From NCBI GenBank assembly GCA_015709575.1, contig CP054190.1, forward strand, positions 2,788,616 to 2,852,615: a DNA stretch of 64,000 nt, written 5' to 3'. The stretch comes from Planctomycetia bacterium. GTDB taxonomy: Bacteria; Planctomycetota; Phycisphaerae; UBA1845; Fen-1342. Each line of letters begins with the position of its first letter. Position 1 is the stretch's first letter. The notes below the pieces were generated by a model. That model searched no databases and was not told the DNA's origin. It saw only the letters and a list, made by a program, of their open reading frames with translations. Both the position numbers and the translations under genes were made by a program. Below, in pieces: positions 8,388-17,834 of this stretch.

Positions 8388-8921
8388 CTATCCCTGTCGC
8401 TGACGCCGAACCGCCCGTACCACCCGCTGATAGATGTCCGCGGGTGAGGACACATGTTCCCAGGGCAGGGACGCCTCGGCACCTTCGGCCCTCAGCATCA
8501 CGGTTCCGACGCGGACCATGCGCTGGTGCACCCCCCACAGCAGCGCCACGTCTGCGACCCGCACGAGCGGCAGTTCGGATACTTCGACCGACAGCACGCC
8601 GCGCAGCCGGATCGCTCGCCGGTTCGTCAGCATGTAGATCGTCGCCGCCCATTGCAGCGCCCCGAACGCCAGGCGGGCGCACGCGCCGCCGAAGCACGTC
8701 ACCGCGGCCGGCAGCGCCGCCGAGCCGAACACGGGAGCTCCGGCACTCAGGAACAACAGGCCGGCGATCGCGGCGGCCAGCACGACTCTCGCGGAGACAA
8801 ACGCGATGAACCACGGCGAGGGGCGGATCGAAAGTTCCACCACCTCACCGCCGTCGAGAACGTGCGGCGCGGCGACCGGAATCGCCAGCTTGTCGGGGGC
8901 GACGATCGGCGCCATCGACAC
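8388..8921 (-). CDS. Membrane protein with bacterial PH domain (YdbS-like)
   Basis: A 177-aa protein: a short cytoplasmic N-terminus, a hydrophobic hairpin (about 35-90: WFIAFVSARVVLAAAIAGLLF, then AALPAAVTCFGGACARLAFGAL) and a C-terminal half TIYMLTNRRAIRLRGVLS ... LPLVRVADVALL, the 'YxLTxxRvi...G' signature of bacterial PH (DUF304/bPH2) domains. Its role is unknown in the family; it is often linked to the envelope or secretion. The start is the ATG after which hydrophobic structure begins within 30 residues. Confidence 0.72.
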   Translation of the reverse strand: MSMAPIVAPDKLAIPVAAPHVLDGGEVVELSIRPSPWFIAFVSARVVLAAAIAGLLFLSAGAPVFGSAALPAAVTCFGGACARLAFGALQWAATIYMLTNRRAIRLRGVLSVEVSELPLVRVADVALLWGVHQRMVRVGTVMLRAEGAEASLPWEHVSSPADIYQRVVRAVRRQRQG

Positions 8922-8960
8922 TCTCCGGGCCGGCCGGATGATACCCTCACTCTCCGCATT

Positions 8961-9518
8961 CTACCGCGGCGGCTGGGCCGCGGCGGCGATGCACTCGGCG
9001 CGAAGCACGCCGATGTGCGGCAGGTTGCGATACAGGTCGTTGTAGTCCAGCCCGTACCCGACGACGAACTCATCCGCGATGTCGAATCCCACGAAGTCCG
9101 CGTGCAGCGACGCTGGCGCCTTGCCCGGCTTGCGCAGCAGCACGCAGATGCGCACGCTGGCCGGCTCGCGCTGCGCGAGCATGTCCCGCACGAATGTGAG
9201 CGTGCGCCCGGTATCGAGGATGTCGTCTACGATGATGACGTGCCGCCCGCGCACGTCATGCGACAGGTCGGCCACGATCCGCGGCTGGCCGGCCTGCGTT
9301 CCGCGGTAGGTGCTCAGGTGCACCAGCGCGAGCCGCATGTGCACGGGCATCTCGCGGATCAGGTCCGCCAGGAACACAATCGAGCCAGAGAGAATCGGAA
9401 CGAACGTCAGTCCGTCGTCGCGCCCCGCGGAGGCCGCGACAACTTCCGTCGCCAGCGCAGCGACGCGCTGCCGGATCGTTTCGCGCGACAGCAGGATACG
9501 GGCGACGTCGTCGTGCAT
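8961..9518 (-). CDS. hpt: Hypoxanthine phosphoribosyltransferase
   Basis: A 185-aa purine salvage enzyme converting hypoxanthine or guanine plus PRPP to IMP or GMP. The PRPP-binding motif VIIVDDILDTGRTL lies at about 95-108. PILSGSIVFLADLIR is the N-terminal PPi loop region, and FVGFDIADEFVVGYGLDYNDLYRNLP is the C-terminal base-binding segment typical of bacterial HPRT. Length is normal. It is followed at once by a small lipoprotein gene on the same strand (lipoprotein upstream, 3-nt gap). Confidence 0.95.
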   Translation of the reverse strand: MHDDVARILLSRETIRQRVAALATEVVAASAGRDDGLTFVPILSGSIVFLADLIREMPVHMRLALVHLSTYRGTQAGQPRIVADLSHDVRGRHVIIVDDILDTGRTLTFVRDMLAQREPASVRICVLLRKPGKAPASLHADFVGFDIADEFVVGYGLDYNDLYRNLPHIGVLRAECIAAAAQPPR

Positions 9519-9521
9519 GCG

Positions 9522-9995
9522 CTATTGTGACGTGGAGTGCATGATGTATACGAACGCCCTGTCCCCCTTGGATTCGTCGATCATCAGGGACTGTTCCTCG
9601 AAGCCCGGCCGAATCGTGTGACGCGCGGCCCGGAATTTCTCGACGGTTTCCGGATCCCACCAGGTGCGCGTGGCCGACCCGGATTGCACGCAGCGATCGT
9701 CGCTTGCCAACGGCTTGCTGCGAAACAGCGTCGTCTTGAGAAACGCCTCCACGTCCGCGGCCGGCATTTCCACCTTGAACGTATACAGAACCTCACTCCC
9801 CTGGGTCGTCTTGTCGAGCGCGATCGGCGTCGCGGACTTGGGAAGCTTGAGCTTCATCACCTTCTCGCACTCCGCGATCTGCTCCGCCGTCGGCGGCGTG
9901 GGCAGATCCACCTTGCGCTTCTCGTTCTGATTGTCGCACCCGCCCAGCCCCATCAGCGTGACCAGCAGGAACAGCGAGCCTACGTGACGTGTCAT
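9522..9995 (-). CDS. Small lipoprotein of unknown function
   Basis: 157 aa. The N-terminus MTRHVGSLFLLVTLMGLGGC ends in a lipobox (LGGC), so it is likely a lipidated envelope protein. The mature part (about 135 aa) has one or two domains with no motif I recognise. An ATG nine bases upstream (10004) is possible, but AGGAG sits at the right distance only for the chosen start. It is three bases from hpt, so the two are probably cotranscribed, although no functional link is apparent. Confidence 0.7.
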   Translation of the reverse strand: MTRHVGSLFLLVTLMGLGGCDNQNEKRKVDLPTPPTAEQIAECEKVMKLKLPKSATPIALDKTTQGSEVLYTFKVEMPAADVEAFLKTTLFRSKPLASDDRCVQSGSATRTWWDPETVEKFRAARHTIRPGFEEQSLMIDESKGDRAFVYIMHSTSQ

Positions 9996-10159
9996 CGGTT
10001 CCATTCTCCTGCATCCGACGAGGAACGAGCGGCAACGGTCATTGCGGCGACGCAGCGCCGCACCAGGCGCTGCACCAGGCGCTGCCCGCCGCACTGAACC
10101 CCATCAGCGGCAAAGGATACCGCGCCGGTGCGAATTCGCCACATCATCACCACGGACGA

Positions 10160-10546
10160 TCACAGCCACGATCGGAAGCGTCGACCGCCGACGAGCGCAA
10201 CCGCGAGGGCCGCCCAGCCGACCATCATCGCCGCGCCGCCGATCGGCGCAACCATTCCGAGCCAGCGCGGACCGCCCGCAGCCAATCCGTACAATGCACC
10301 GCAGAACGCGACAATCCCCACCAGAAACGCGAAACCGGCGACTGTTCGCGCGCGACCGGCCGGCGGAATCGCGCAGAGCACAAGCGCGATCCCATGCGCG
10401 AGCTGGTACCGACTCGCCGTCTCCCACCAGCCGGACTGTTCCGGGGTCAGAGCGTCGCGGAGGGCGTGGGCGCCGAATGCTCCGGCGAGCACTGCCAGGC
10501 CGGCGAGCAGCGCCCCGATGGGAGGGATCATGGTGTCGATCGTCAT
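10160..10546 (-). CDS. DUF423 membrane protein (YgdD-like)
   Basis: 128 aa with four predicted membrane segments and the family hallmark near the N-terminus, GALLAGLAVLAGAFGAHALRDALTPE, with WWETASRYQLAHGIAL following. This pattern and length match DUF423 inner-membrane proteins, whose function is unknown. The ATG at MTIDTMIPP gives the family-length product. Confidence 0.88.
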   Translation of the reverse strand: MTIDTMIPPIGALLAGLAVLAGAFGAHALRDALTPEQSGWWETASRYQLAHGIALVLCAIPPAGRARTVAGFAFLVGIVAFCGALYGLAAGGPRWLGMVAPIGGAAMMVGWAALAVALVGGRRFRSWL

Positions 10547-10741
10547 CGAGTGGCGGTCGTGTGGTCAACCCCAGGCCGGGCATCTCACGCTATCCGTGCT
10601 CGGTCACCCAGCCGTTGCAGATCGGCGTCGGGAGCGAACCTCAACCGGCCGCCCGCCATCCCTTTCCCCCGGCCATCCCCAACAGTGGCCGAAGGGCACG
10701 GACGCCGCGCCATGCGGGGCGGGCCGGTTGTAGATCAGAGG

Positions 10742-11041
10742 TCAGCTGCGGGATTCATCGTTGGAGCTTTTCTGGCGGATAATGCCGCGCGGGCGGACCG
10801 TGTCACCGCTCGGGGCGCCGGCCGTTGGCACGGATATGACCCGCGGCTGGGAGACCGAAGGCTCTTCAGCTTCCGCCGGCTCAGACAGCCAGGAAAGAAT
10901 GCTGTCCTCCAGCCCATTCTGGCGCGGGATGTCGAACTTTTCGCCGCACTGCTTGCAACGCGCAGATCGACCCTGCGCCTCGACCGGCAGGCGATACTTC
11001 GCTCCGCAATGGGAGCACGAACACTTGATCGTCGTGTCCAA
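10742..11041 (-). CDS. Zinc-ribbon protein (MJ0042-like)
   Basis: About 99 aa. A short zinc ribbon (CSHCGAKYRLPVEAQGRSAR, then CKQCGEKF) with two CxxC pairs, typical of MJ0042-type domains that begin many planctomycete and myxobacterial regulators, is followed by an unstructured acidic/Ser-rich tail. I chose the TTG at 11041 because GAGGTG lies 4 nt before it and the ribbon then starts at residue 7. The open frame extends upstream to 11224 without family similarity. Function unknown. Confidence 0.6.
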   Translation of the reverse strand: MDTTIKCSCSHCGAKYRLPVEAQGRSARCKQCGEKFDIPRQNGLEDSILSWLSEPAEAEEPSVSQPRVISVPTAGAPSGDTVRPRGIIRQKSSNDESRS

Positions 11042-11348
11042 AGGGCACCTCACTCCAATTCCGAGACCGGTTCCGTAGCGGAAAACCAGCCTCGCCACGC
11101 TGCAGAGCCTTGCCCTGAGCGTGGGATTCGCGTTTTCGATTGTCGGCTGACGACAATGAGCGAATGAACGGAATGAGTTCAGACTTCGCCGGGGATTCCC
11201 GGAAGTATAATTATCGGAGGCCACCCAGCCAAGCGGCCTCTCACCATGACTCTATCGCGATTCGGACTACAACGCAATTGAAATTACAAATTCATACAGA
11301 CGAAATACCGTCACTTCGCTCCGCGAGGCGGCCTATGACGGATTTTCG
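11042..11348. other. Intergenic stretch, AT-richer, no gene seen
   Basis: It lies between the zinc-ribbon gene start and the end of the SPASM protein gene. It contains a 6-bp hairpin GAGGCC/GGCCTC near 11218-11242 and a locally AT-rich segment (about 11260-11320) that could hold the promoter of the zinc-ribbon gene. No RNA gene is recognised. Confidence 0.5.
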
Positions 11349-12986
11349 TCACTCCCGGTGCCACTCGGAACAGCGTGCACAGACCACAGGCAACTCGATG
11401 CCGACGACGTGCGCCGCTCGACACCTCTGACGATCGGACCCATTCCACAATTCACTCAACGGCGCTTCGCACCAGTCACCGAACCGCAGCTGCCCGCGCA
11501 CATCCTCGCTGCACGCCACCGCCGCCCCATCCGCCAGCAGCATCAGCCGGGAGTCCAGGCGGCGGCAGGCAGTACGTGTCGGGGGGGTTGTCGCCAACAG
11601 CGAATCGGGCGGCAGTATCCCGCCGTGGCGGCTGTACCCGCCGATCGTGGCGCCGCCCGTCTCTCGAATCCAGCGATCGAAGAACGCCTCCATCTCGCCG
11701 ATCGTAGCAGCGCAGCGCGTCAGGTGCGGGATGATCAGCGGCTGCGGCGAGCGGAGCGACTGGCGCGACTGCTCGACACGGGCGATGTTTCGGATCACTG
11801 CGTCGAATGCATCACGCTGATGCACGCGCATGTACGTCTCGCGCGAATCAGCATCGAGCAGCACGGAGAGCACATCCACCCGCGCGTCCACAAGCGCCGT
11901 GATATCCGCATCGTCGAGATCCACCAGCGGCGAGACGACCGCGATACCGAGCACGCCGGCAGCGCGGATGCCGCGGCAGATTTCGCGGAACTGCGGATGG
12001 CGCAGCGGGTCGCCGTGGCCGCCCAGCACGACCAGCCGGTCGTCGAGAGTTCCCAGCTCCTGCGCCGCGCGAAGCACGGCGGACACCGCAACGGGACCGC
12101 GCACCGGAACGCGCCCGCCGCGCGGGCGGAGGGTTGTCTCCGGCAGCGGGTCAACGGTGGTCAGCTCAATCTCGACCTCCCTCGGCAATTCGTCGGGGTC
12201 AGCGAGCGCACCGCTCGACATCGCGCCGCACAACTGGATGGCGCCCGCGGTGTCCCCGACCGCATCGAGCAGGTCGGCCAGCAAGCTGCGCGAGGTGCGC
12301 GTGTCCCCGGTCAGGCGCGCCCGCGTGCGCGCGATCCCTGCATCGACCGCCAGGCAAAGCGAGCGATTGATCGGGTCGCCGATCGGGAACTCGGGCCGGT
12401 AAGCCAGCCGCAGCCCGATCGGGAGATCAAGGCGGGTGAACTCCTCGACAAACTCGCGGTGCAGGACGACGCCGGCAATTCCCGGCGGCGACTGCGTGAA
12501 GACCAGCGGCGTGTCAGACGGAGCTGCTTCCAGGTGGCGCACCATGGCGCCGCCGATGCCCGGATCCAGCACGGGCATGGCTGCGTCGAGGCACAGCCCG
12601 GCGTCTGCACCAGTCGCGCGGAGCAGTTCGAGTACAGTCGGCGCGCTGATGAACTCATCGAAGTAGGTCGCACCGAGCAGGCCGCCTCGCCAGCTCCCCA
12701 TTCCCCATTTACGGGCGGACGCGAACAGCGCCGCACGCGGACGGAGCACATCGGTTTCGATGACCGTGAAGCGATCCCCTTCGCCCGTCTCCCGCAATGC
12801 AGCCCGCATCGCATCCGAGTGGCGCGCGGACACAATGATGTGACGGCCGGACAGCCCCTCGATCCGCGCGTAACGGCGCAACGTGTGCTCGACGATCGTG
12901 CGAGGCCCGACGCGCTCCAACAGGGCGGACGGGCCGCCGAGCGCGGAGCGGTCGAAGTCGGCGAACATCAAGCCGGTGACCTTCAT
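11349..12986 (-). CDS. Nucleotidyltransferase-like / degenerate radical SAM-SPASM fusion
   Basis: 545 aa. The N-terminus (MKVTGLMFADFD ... TIVEHTLRRYARI) resembles GT-A-type sugar-nucleotide transferases. The middle keeps radical-SAM barrel features (VVLGGHGDPLRHPQFREICR is the GGEPLLHP-like strand). The C-terminus is SPASM-like (VACSEDVRGQLRFGDW, LSELWNGS, CARCSEW). The CxxxCxxC motif that should bind the catalytic cluster is missing; ELTTVDPLPETTLRPRGG stands there. The start overlaps the stop of the DUF115 gene by ATGA, so the two are translationally coupled. A role in surface or flagellin glycan synthesis is inferred from that partner. Confidence 0.65.
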   Translation of the reverse strand: MKVTGLMFADFDRSALGGPSALLERVGPRTIVEHTLRRYARIEGLSGRHIIVSARHSDAMRAALRETGEGDRFTVIETDVLRPRAALFASARKWGMGSWRGGLLGATYFDEFISAPTVLELLRATGADAGLCLDAAMPVLDPGIGGAMVRHLEAAPSDTPLVFTQSPPGIAGVVLHREFVEEFTRLDLPIGLRLAYRPEFPIGDPINRSLCLAVDAGIARTRARLTGDTRTSRSLLADLLDAVGDTAGAIQLCGAMSSGALADPDELPREVEIELTTVDPLPETTLRPRGGRVPVRGPVAVSAVLRAAQELGTLDDRLVVLGGHGDPLRHPQFREICRGIRAAGVLGIAVVSPLVDLDDADITALVDARVDVLSVLLDADSRETYMRVHQRDAFDAVIRNIARVEQSRQSLRSPQPLIIPHLTRCAATIGEMEAFFDRWIRETGGATIGGYSRHGGILPPDSLLATTPPTRTACRRLDSRLMLLADGAAVACSEDVRGQLRFGDWCEAPLSELWNGSDRQRCRAAHVVGIELPVVCARCSEWHRE

Positions 12987-14944
12987 TGCGCGCGCCCCCC
13001 CTCCTGTAGTCTCAACAGCGCCTGCGGCAGCACGTCGAGTAGAAAATCGCAGCCATCGCGTATGGATGTCACAAACTCGGCGTCTCGTCGCAGCCGACGC
13101 AGGGCGGTCTGCGGCGTGTCCTGCTCTGGCGCATCGCCGCCCATCCGGCGATCGGCCGAGAATCGCCGCAGTTCGGCGAGTTGCGATGCCTCCGTGACGA
13201 TGCGAAACGCACGGTCGCATCGCGCGACCTGCGCTCGCAGGTCATCCACCTTCGCGATCCGCCGGTTGAATTCCGCTGGCCGGCCCGTCAATCGCGACAA
13301 TTCATCCAGCAGTGTCAGCATCTGCTCGCTGATGCGCCGCAGTTCGCGAATTTCGCAGATTCGGGCGTCGATCGACGCAGTCGCCTGGCGAATGTCGTCC
13401 GATGCACAGGTTTCGGGGTCTCCCACCAGGTCGCCAGGAAGCGCCCGGATGCAATGCTCGGACGCAATCTGCGCCAATGGACGCACTTGCGCGCCCGCCA
13501 GCGCCACTCCGGTCGGTGCGGCCTGGAGAACCCGCGCGGCAGAAACGGCGATGTCGGCCTCGAATTGCTCGGCGTAGGTGAACAACTGCTCATCCGAGTA
13601 GGCCGCCCGGCCGGCGGCGTCCGTGACGCGACGCAGGATCGAGCGGCTCCGGGCGATGCGCTCCCATTGCTTCATCTCGATGGTGCAGAAGCGGGACAAC
13701 TCGGGTCGCCACACGTCCTCGATCGGCGTGCCTGGCGGGTAATAAAGGCCGTCGGTGCAGCAGAGATCCTGGCCGACGAAGACGATTGGGTCGCAGCCCA
13801 GGTGCTGGGCGAGGTAGAACGACAGGTGTGCAACAGTGCTGCCGGCGCGCAGCGCCCCCCGCGGCGGCGGGCGCTCGCAAAGCAGCTCGTGAGCAAACGC
13901 CGAGTGCAGCAGTCGGCGCGGGCCGGAGTATGTGTCCAGCACCGACGGGTGTGCTTTCGGTTCGGCGACCAGCAGCGTGCTTCGGGGGTCTGCGCCCGCG
14001 GGCGGATCGCGGAAAAAATCCGCCGACAGCTCGTGATAATCGAGGCTCGTGACGAAATGCGGCGCGCAGCCGCGCGCGGAAAGCAGCTTGTAGACCGTCT
14101 GCGCGGCGATGATTACGGCGCGATCACGGAGCGCGGGGAGCGCATCGAGGTGAGCTGTCAACGACGGCCCGGCCGCGACAAGTATCGCGGGAAAACCGGC
14201 AGCGCGATTCCGCAGTGACTCCACGCCCGGCGCGTGGACGTAGTCGCGCAGGTTGAGCGCGATGTTTCGGCAGGTCTGACGGGCGTTGCGCACGAGCGTG
14301 GTCACCTGCATCCGCGCGAAGGCAACGTAGTCGGTCACCAGGCCGCGGATACGGGTGTGAAACTCGGCATGACAGCGCGACGCCGGCGGCAGCGTGACAA
14401 ACTGCAGGCCGAGCATCACGTCGGCGCTCATCGCCGTCAGCGTGTCGTGCACCAGGCGCTTGTCCGCCTGCGTGACGAACACCAGCCGGCCCTCGCGGAT
14501 CGGCTTCGAGTGATCGGCCGAGCACAGCGCGGCTTTCAGCAGCGCGGGGTCCGGTTCGCAGGCGATGACGACTGGGCGATCGGCGGCGGCCTGCAACGCC
14601 GCCCAGACGTGGCCGAGACCGCCGCCCTGCACGACGAACGCCGGGTTCTCGGCAGACGAAACCGCGCGCTCCGCGGCGCGGCGGGCCTCGACGAGCGGCT
14701 CATGGCGACTGTGGGCGAAAATCAGTGCGCCGTCGTCCGCGGTCACCCGCACGGTCCACGCGCCATCGCGGGCCGTCTCGATGCGCGGAAGCTGCGCGAA
14801 GGGCAGTGCGTCGAGCCGCGCGGCGAGCGCTGGACTTCGGAGGTAGAGCGCGGCGAGATTGGCGAGCCAGGCGGCGCGGGCGGCCTTGCGCGCGGCGCGC
14901 CCGTCGACGTCGAAGTCATCGAGGACGACGGGAGCCGCGCTCAC
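12983..14944 (-). CDS. DUF115 / MAF-type motility-associated glycosyltransferase
   Basis: 653 aa. The central DUF115 region is clear: FPAILVAAGPSLTAHLDAL, VIIAAQTVYKLLSARG, PHFVTSLDYHELSADFF and FVGQDLCC. In Campylobacter, Helicobacter and others, MAF proteins transfer nonulosonic acids to flagellin. The GTG start has GGAGG six bases upstream; frame upstream of it is open but unlike the family. No flagellin or pse/leg genes lie in this window, so the substrate is unproven. It forms a two-gene operon with the SPASM fusion. Confidence 0.78.
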   Translation of the reverse strand: MSAAPVVLDDFDVDGRAARKAARAAWLANLAALYLRSPALAARLDALPFAQLPRIETARDGAWTVRVTADDGALIFAHSRHEPLVEARRAAERAVSSAENPAFVVQGGGLGHVWAALQAAADRPVVIACEPDPALLKAALCSADHSKPIREGRLVFVTQADKRLVHDTLTAMSADVMLGLQFVTLPPASRCHAEFHTRIRGLVTDYVAFARMQVTTLVRNARQTCRNIALNLRDYVHAPGVESLRNRAAGFPAILVAAGPSLTAHLDALPALRDRAVIIAAQTVYKLLSARGCAPHFVTSLDYHELSADFFRDPPAGADPRSTLLVAEPKAHPSVLDTYSGPRRLLHSAFAHELLCERPPPRGALRAGSTVAHLSFYLAQHLGCDPIVFVGQDLCCTDGLYYPPGTPIEDVWRPELSRFCTIEMKQWERIARSRSILRRVTDAAGRAAYSDEQLFTYAEQFEADIAVSAARVLQAAPTGVALAGAQVRPLAQIASEHCIRALPGDLVGDPETCASDDIRQATASIDARICEIRELRRISEQMLTLLDELSRLTGRPAEFNRRIAKVDDLRAQVARCDRAFRIVTEASQLAELRRFSADRRMGGDAPEQDTPQTALRRLRRDAEFVTSIRDGCDFLLDVLPQALLRLQEGGRAQ

Positions 14945-15105
14945 GATCAACCTCCACGAATCCGGATGCCCCCGCTCCCGGGCGCACTCCGCAGCGCACT
15001 TATCGGCCGGTTCGCGCGAACGCGCCCAATCGGGCCGGAATCCGGCGCGCTCGACGCGCACGGCCCCGCTCGCGATAATCCGCCCCGCTTTCGAGGAGCC
15101 GACGC

Positions 15106-16077
15106 ATGCGCGTGCTATCCGGGGTGCAGCCGTCAGGGACGCTGCACCTGGGCAATTACCTGGGCGCGATGAAGCAGCACATCGAGCTGCAGACGCAGCA
15201 GGAATGCTACATTTTCATCGCCAACTACCACTCGCTGACAACCGTGCACGATGCGGAGCGCCTCAGAGCGCTGACGCGCGACGTCGCGCTGGATTACCTC
15301 GCGATGGGGCTGGATCCGCAGCGGGCGGTGTTCTTCCGGCAGAGCGACGTCCCGGAGGTGTGCGAGCTGGCGTGGATCCTCTCCACGGTCACCGGCATGG
15401 GGTTGTTCGAGCGCGGCACCAGCTACAAGGACAAGGTCGCGCGCGGACTGCCGTCTTCCGTCGGGCTGTTCTTTTATCCCGCCTTGATGGCGGCGGACAT
15501 CCTGATTTATCGCAGTCACGTGGTGCCGGTCGGCCGCGATCAGACGCAGCACGTCGAGTTCACCCGCGACATGGCAACGTACTTCAACGAACGCTACCGC
15601 TCGGTGTTCATTCTGCCGGAGGCGCGCTTCAACGAAGCGCCGGTCGTGCCGGGCGTGGATGGGCAGAAGATGAGCAAGAGCTACGGCAACGCCATCGACC
15701 TGTTTGGCGATCCCAAGCCGACGGCCAAGCGGATCATGGGAATCAAGACCGACAGCACGCCGGTGGATCAGCCAAAGGACCCCTCCACCTGCACGGTCTT
15801 CGCACTGTTGCGGCTGTTGGCGGATCCGGCCGAGACGCAGGAATGGGAGCGCCGCTACCGGGCCGGCGGGATGGGCTACGGCGACGCTAAAAAGCGTCTG
15901 GCAGAGCTGTACGAGCTGCGCTTCGGCCCGCACCGCGAGGCTCGTGCGAGTTGGGCGTCCCGGCCCGACGACGTGGAGGACGTGCTGCGCAGCGGTGCGG
16001 CCCGGGCCCGCGCGACGGCGCAGGCGGTCATGCACGACGTGCGCGAGGCTTGCGGCATCGTGGTCGCGCGACGCTGA
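15106..16077 (+). CDS. trpS: Tryptophanyl-tRNA synthetase
   Basis: A 323-aa class I aminoacyl-tRNA synthetase charging tRNA-Trp. The HIGH-type motif (SGTLHLGNYLGA, 10-21), the KMSKS motif (DGQKMSKSYGN, about 185-195) and the tryptophan pocket/dimer helices (LFFYPALMAADILIY, VPVGRDQTQHVE) are intact. Length is typical of bacterial TrpRS (325-335). It has a GAGGAG SD about 8 nt upstream. Confidence 0.97.
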   Translation: MRVLSGVQPSGTLHLGNYLGAMKQHIELQTQQECYIFIANYHSLTTVHDAERLRALTRDVALDYLAMGLDPQRAVFFRQSDVPEVCELAWILSTVTGMGLFERGTSYKDKVARGLPSSVGLFFYPALMAADILIYRSHVVPVGRDQTQHVEFTRDMATYFNERYRSVFILPEARFNEAPVVPGVDGQKMSKSYGNAIDLFGDPKPTAKRIMGIKTDSTPVDQPKDPSTCTVFALLRLLADPAETQEWERRYRAGGMGYGDAKKRLAELYELRFGPHREARASWASRPDDVEDVLRSGAARARATAQAVMHDVREACGIVVARR

Positions 16078-16136
16078 CCCCGCAGGCCGCAGTGGTCCCC
16101 CCGCGCCGCAGCGGGCGGCGTGGTCGCGGCGGGCGT

Positions 16137-17288
16137 ATGATGGCGGTGGAGAATCCCGGCTTGACGGACGATTACCGCGTACAGCTCGACGTGTTCAGCG
16201 GGCCGATGGACCTGCTGCTCTATCTCATCCGCCGCGATGAGATCGACGTTCAGGACATCTCCATCTCGCGGCTCACCGATCAATACGTCGAGCACGTGCA
16301 CATGCTCCGCAGCGTCGATCCGAACGCCGCGGGCGAGTTTCTCGTAATGGCCAGCACGCTGATCGAGCTGAAGTCGCGGGCGCTGCTGCCGACGCCGCCG
16401 CTCGAAGCCCTGGACGAGGCCGACGACCCGCGCGCTGCGCTGGTGCGCCAACTGCTCGAATACAAGCGATTCCGCGACGCGGCGCGAGCGCTGGGAACGG
16501 CGGCCGATGACCGGGCGCAGCGCTTCGTCAGACGACCGGCCGAGCTGCCGCGCGAGCTGATCGGGATTGAACTGGAAGAGGTCGAAATCTGGGATTTGCT
16601 CTCGGCCTTCAACTCGGTGATGTCGTCGATCGGCCAGGGGCCGGGGGTCAGCGAGATTCGCTATGACGACACGCCGATCGAGACCTACGTCAACACGCTG
16701 GTCGAGACGCTGGAGATCGGCGGACCGACGCGCTTCGATCGGCTGTTCACCGGCCGCACCGACCGTTCCGAGGTGATCGGGCTTTTCCTGGCAATGCTGG
16801 AGCTGATGCGCCGCCAGCGGATCCGGGCCGAACAGACCCGCGGATTCGGCGAGATTTATCTGTTTCTGCTCGAGCCGGTCGAGGGGGAAACGGCGACGGC
16901 GCTAAACACCGAGGAACGCGCAGCACTATTCGATGAAGTGCTCGAACCGCGGGAACCGGCGACCGCCGGCGACTCGGCCGACGAGCGACCGCGCGGCTCA
17001 CTTCCGGACCTGTCGATCGACGGGCCGGAGGTGCGCGCGGCGCTGGACGAAGCCATCGCCGCGGCGGAGCGAGACGGTGGTCCGGCGTACTTCATCGCCG
17101 AGTGCGAGGAAGAGACGCTGGTGGTGCGACTGGATTCCAGCGTCGATGGCGGCGGCGGCGCGGCCGCTGGCGACGACCGGTCCGATTCCGCCGACCGGAC
17201 CGCGACCGGCCTCACCGGGCGCAAGGAACCCGCCGACGATTCACCGGACGAAGGCCGCGAGCCTGAAGTCGAGAGGAGGCCGGAATGA
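16137..17288 (+). CDS. scpA: Segregation and condensation protein A
   Basis: 383-aa kleisin of the SMC-ScpAB complex. The N-terminal SMC-neck-binding segment is recognisable (YRVQLDVFSGPMDLLLYLIRR), as are VMASTLIELKSRALLPTPP and the C-terminal winged helix (VIGLFLAMLELMRRQRI ... FGEIYLFL). It is longer than usual (about 250 aa) because of an acidic, low-complexity C-terminal tail of roughly 120 residues. I chose the double ATG at 16137/16140. No scpB is adjacent. The stop overlaps the ridA start (ATGA). Confidence 0.9.
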   Translation: MMAVENPGLTDDYRVQLDVFSGPMDLLLYLIRRDEIDVQDISISRLTDQYVEHVHMLRSVDPNAAGEFLVMASTLIELKSRALLPTPPLEALDEADDPRAALVRQLLEYKRFRDAARALGTAADDRAQRFVRRPAELPRELIGIELEEVEIWDLLSAFNSVMSSIGQGPGVSEIRYDDTPIETYVNTLVETLEIGGPTRFDRLFTGRTDRSEVIGLFLAMLELMRRQRIRAEQTRGFGEIYLFLLEPVEGETATALNTEERAALFDEVLEPREPATAGDSADERPRGSLPDLSIDGPEVRAALDEAIAAAERDGGPAYFIAECEEETLVVRLDSSVDGGGGAAAGDDRSDSADRTATGLTGRKEPADDSPDEGREPEVERRPE

Positions 17289-17776
17289 GCACGACCCACA
17301 GCCCCGACGCGCGACTGGCTGCGCTGGGCATCACGCTGCCGGGCCCGACATCGCCGGTTGGTTCGTATCTGCCGTGCATACGGCATGGCAACCTGCTGAT
17401 GCTCAGCGGGCAGATCCCGATCCAGGCAGGATCGGTGGTGTTCACCGGACGGGTCGGCGGTAACGGCGTCTCATTGGCGGATGCACAGCAGGCGGCGCGG
17501 CTGTGTGCGGTCAATGCGCTGGGGATTGCAGCACACGCGCTGGAGGGGCTGGAGCACATCGCGCGCGTGCTGAAAGTAGTGGTGTACGTCGCCAGCAACC
17601 CCGGGTTCACGGATCAGCCGAAGGTCGCCAACGGCGCCAGCGACCTGTTCGTCGAGGTGTTCGGGGAAGCGGGTCGGCATGCGCGCGCGGCCGTGGGCGT
17701 GGCCGAACTGCCGCTGAACGCCACGGTCGAAGTGGACGTCACCTTCGCCGTTCGCGCGAGCGCTTCCGGCTCGTGA
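17285..17776 (+). CDS. RidA family protein
   Basis: 163 aa of the RidA/YjgF-type fold, in which members deaminate reactive enamine/imine intermediates. Visible features: [37 protein letters not shown] and the C-terminal [23 protein letters not shown], where the Arg that binds the substrate carboxylate is replaced by local Arg-Ala-Ala-Val. This matches the longer RidA subgroup (about 150 aa) with unknown substrates rather than E. coli RidA. It is coupled to scpA by a 4-bp overlap. Confidence 0.85.
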   Translation: MSTTHSPDARLAALGITLPGPTSPVGSYLPCIRHGNLLMLSGQIPIQAGSVVFTGRVGGNGVSLADAQQAARLCAVNALGIAAHALEGLEHIARVLKVVVYVASNPGFTDQPKVANGASDLFVEVFGEAGRHARAAVGVAELPLNATVEVDVTFAVRASASGS

Positions 17777-17834
17777 TCGGCAACACGCGCATGCACGGCA
17801 ATCGAAACGGGCATCCGCCGCTGGGCAGCACATC

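Noticed and set aside
10742-11224. 160-aa form of the zinc-ribbon protein
   Set aside because: The first 60 residues lack similarity and have no SD; the TTG at 11041 fits better.
11358-13577. 739-aa plus-strand frame opposite the SPASM/DUF115 genes
   Set aside because: Shadow frame; the minus-strand genes have SPASM and DUF115 motifs and a coupled ATGA junction.
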